Virus record (IMG/VR): IMGVR_UViG_3300034022_000110
Coordinates: 1 to 30,341 of that record
Length of the DNA stretch: 30,341 bases
From: a virus
Direction: 5' to 3' (one strand)
Notes under the pieces: generated by a model
Told to the model about the DNA's origin: nothing
Seen by the model: only the letters and a program-made list of their open reading frames with translations
The model's database searches: none
Position numbers and translations under genes: made by a program
Shown here: in pieces, positions 28,270 to 30,341 of the stretch
Position numbering within the stretch: the stretch's first letter is position 1
Layout: every line of letters begins with the position of its first letter

Positions 28270-30341
28270 ATGGCAAACGATATAATTGATATAAATGTTT
28301 ATGAAACTACTGAAACAGTTTCAATAACAGTACAACCTAATTTAACTACTATTAATGTAAATTCTGTTACGAGTGTTTCTCCTGTAACTTCTGTTAATGG
28401 ACAAATTGGGGATGTAGTTATTCCGACTTCTGATAATAATTTTACTACAGTTTTAAAAAATAAACTTGATGGAATTCAAGCTGGAGCAGAAGTTAATGTA
28501 AACGCTGATTGGAACGCTACTTCAGGAGATGCTCAAATTTTAAACAAGCCAACTATTCCAGCAGCAGTTACAAAAACATCGGATTTAACAAACGATGGAG
28601 CTAATGGAGTGAATCCATTTATAACTTTGGAGGATATTCCTGCGGGTGGTTTAACTTCCGTAGGTTTAACAATGCCAACTGCTTTTAGTGTTGCAAATAG
28701 TCCTTTGACTTCTGATGGCACAATAGCCGTAACCGCTTCTGGAACTTCGGCACAATATATTCGAGGCGATGGTCAACTCGCAACTTTGCCAAGCGGAGGC
28801 GGAGGTGGTGCATCTGTATTTTATTATTTAAATGGTTCGATTGCTGCATCGGTAGCTACTTATAAACAATTAAGTAATACGGCGGTAATTGGAGCTGGAA
28901 CAGATTTTGCAATTACAGGCAATGGTTTAATTACGCAATTTTTAACGGATGTTGGAAATCCAAATAGATTACAAATACCTTCAGGAGCTTGGAATTTTGA
29001 AATGTTTTTTTCAATGTCCTCAAGTGGTGGAACGCCAAAGTTCTATGTTGAATTATTAAAATATAACGGAGCAACTTTTACAACTATTGCAAACAATTCA
29101 GCAGCTCCTGAAACAATAAGCGGAGGTACAAATATTGATTTGTATTTAAGCTCTTTAGCAGTTCCTGAAACAACATTGTTATTAACTGATAGATTAGCGA
29201 TTAGGGTTTATATTGTAAATAGTACAGGAGGTAGAACAGCTACATTACATACTGAAGATAATCATCTTTGTCAAATAACCACAACCTTTGCAAGTGGTAT
29301 TTCAGCAATAAATGGATTAAATTCTAACAATCAATATTTATCGGTAGGAACAAGCGGAACAGATTTCAATATTAATAGCGCAAGCGAAACGCATACATTT
29401 AATTTACCAACGGCATCAGCTACAAATCGAGGAGCTTTAAGCACAACAGATTGGAGCGCATTCAATGCTAAACAAAACGCATTAACAAATCCAATCACAG
29501 GAACAGGAACAATTGGAACAATACCAAAATTCAATGGAAGTACTACATCATTAGCAGATAGTACTATTATTCAATTAGCGAATGGCGATATAACAATTAA
29601 TGGTTTAAGATTAGGATTAGGATTAGCATCGGTTGCACAAAATACTGTCTTTGGTTATCAATCAGGTAACGCAATAACTACAGGAAATTTTAATACTTTG
29701 ATGGGTTATCAGGCAGGAACGTTATTAACTGAAGGACAAGAAAATACTTTTTTAGGAAGATATGCAGGAACTGCTGCAACAACCGCTGCTCAAAATGTTG
29801 CAATAGGTCAAGGAGCAGGGATTGCTTTATCAACAGGAGCAGGAAATAATGTTTTGGTGGGCAATGGAAGTGGAAATAAAATAAAAACAGGGCAATATAA
29901 TTCTGCAATAGGAAATTCTGCATTACAAGGAGTAATAACAGGAAGTCAAAATACAGCAATTGGTTTTGGTGCTTTGCAATCAACAACTTCAAATTACAAT
30001 ACTGCTTTAGGTTATAATAGTGGGTCTAAAATTACAGGAGGTCAACAGCAAGTTACTATTGGTTATGAATCTTTAGGATATAATACAACAGGAGATTATA
30101 ATATTTCAATAGGTTCACAAGCAGGAAGGTCAACATCAGTTGGTAATTTAATAAGTTCAAGTTCTTCGATTTTTATAGGTTATTTAACTAAGGCATTAGC
30201 AAATGGACAAACAAATCAAATAGTTATTGGAGATAGTGCTATTGGTCTTGGTTCAAATAGTGTTGTATTGGGTAATGATTCAATAACAAAAACTATTTTA
30301 AAGGGTAACGTAGGAATAGGAACAACTGCTCCTGTAGCAAG
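28270..30341 (+). CDS. Tail fibre protein, N-terminal 690 residues (continues at the left end)
   Basis: The frame opens at 28270 and runs to the window end without a stop; through the 163-base overlap it continues to 332, giving 746 residues. The N-terminus (DIIDINVYETTETVSITVQP) is the likely attachment part. NADWNATSGDAQILNKPTIP (about 78-97) is a motif found in many phage fibres. TSVGLTMPTAFSVANSPLTS (about 129-148) and a glycine run (about 177-181) follow, then many repeats of the type GYQSGNAITTGNFNTLMGYQ and IGNSALQGVITGSQNTAIGF, which resemble trimeric adhesin head repeats. It should bind the host surface. A lone C/T difference in the overlap leaves the protein unchanged. Confidence 0.9.
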   Translation, partial: MANDIIDINVYETTETVSITVQPNLTTINVNSVTSVSPVTSVNGQIGDVVIPTSDNNFTTVLKNKLDGIQAGAEVNVNADWNATSGDAQILNKPTIPAAVTKTSDLTNDGANGVNPFITLEDIPAGGLTSVGLTMPTAFSVANSPLTSDGTIAVTASGTSAQYIRGDGQLATLPSGGGGGASVFYYLNGSIAASVATYKQLSNTAVIGAGTDFAITGNGLITQFLTDVGNPNRLQIPSGAWNFEMFFSMSSSGGTPKFYVELLKYNGATFTTIANNSAAPETISGGTNIDLYLSSLAVPETTLLLTDRLAIRVYIVNSTGGRTATLHTEDNHLCQITTTFASGISAINGLNSNNQYLSVGTSGTDFNINSASETHTFNLPTASATNRGALSTTDWSAFNAKQNALTNPITGTGTIGTIPKFNGSTTSLADSTIIQLANGDITINGLRLGLGLASVAQNTVFGYQSGNAITTGNFNTLMGYQAGTLLTEGQENTFLGRYAGTAATTAAQNVAIGQGAGIALSTGAGNNVLVGNGSGNKIKTGQYNSAIGNSALQGVITGSQNTAIGFGALQSTTSNYNTALGYNSGSKITGGQQQVTIGYESLGYNTTGDYNISIGSQAGRSTSVGNLISSSSSIFIGYLTKALANGQTNQIVIGDSAIGLGSNSVVLGNDSITKTILKGNVGIGTTAPVA
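30179..30341. repeat. Right copy of the terminal overlap
   Basis: Matches 1-163 at 162 of 163 bases; see the left copy. Removing one copy leaves a circle of 30,178 bases in which the fibre gene is whole. Confidence 0.92.

Noticed and set aside
1-30341. Integrase, repressor, tRNA, CRISPR array, insertion sequence
   Set aside because: Looked for and not seen: no catalytic pattern of tyrosine or serine recombinases, no cI-like gene, no cloverleaf, no regularly spaced repeats, no transposase. The phage is probably lytic, though this cannot be proven from absence.

Overview
The window is one genome-length of a tailed bacteriophage (siphovirus-like: tape-measure and tail-tube-like genes, no sheath gene seen) that infects a member of the Bacteroidetes, most likely a Flavobacterium-type host. 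The DNA is strongly A+T-rich, every gene lies on the + strand, starts follow A-rich leaders without Shine-Dalgarno sequences, and promoters carry the Bacteroidetes -7 box TAnnTTTG. The first 163 bases repeat the last 163 with one synonymous mismatch, and the tail-fibre gene runs off the right end and re-enters in frame on the left. The window is therefore a circular or circularly permuted genome of about 30,178 bp. No integrase, repressor, tRNA, CRISPR array or insertion sequence was recognised.

Layout. 1-2092: end of the tail fibre, small tail-linked proteins, then the lysis cassette (two small membrane proteins, a T4-type lysozyme and a probable one-protein spanin). 2294-4019: recombination genes (NinG-like, ERF annealing protein, SSB-like protein). 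4063-7772: RecA-like ATPase/helicase, ECF-like sigma factor, nuclease-like protein and small genes. 7913-8989: short operon ending in a flap-type 5'-3' exonuclease. 9068-13245: an operon with a TET/JBP-like dioxygenase, a PD-(D/E)XK-like nuclease and a TET-associated-type glycosyltransferase, then a DnaA domain IV-like protein and many tiny genes. 13296-14887: terminase. 14957-15097: a tiny gene with its own promoter and terminator. 15198-22152: tail and connector genes, starting with a chaperone-like gene that needs a -1 frameshift and ending with the tape measure. 22196-25137: protease, scaffold-like protein, major capsid and tail tube. 25240-30341: portal with an extra C-terminal domain, connector, baseplate-like protein and tail fibre.

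How it fits together. No DNA polymerase or primase was seen, so the phage probably uses the host replisome, with its own helicase-like ATPase, DnaA-like protein, SSB-like protein, ERF, NinG and flap nuclease handling initiation and recombination. The dioxygenase and glycosyltransferase pair suggests that phage DNA bases are oxidised and then sugar-tagged, as in base J or glycosylated 5hmC. The nuclease between them could act on unmodified DNA.

The least expected signals are: (1) this modification cassette; (2) a tandem GTTAA element with exact 11-bp spacing upstream of four promoters; (3) a similar promoter-like sequence, without TAnnTTTG, after two late-region terminators, a possible target of the phage sigma factor; (4) the -1 frameshift; and (5) the one-protein spanin. 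All functional names come from reading the sequence and recalling families; no database search was run.
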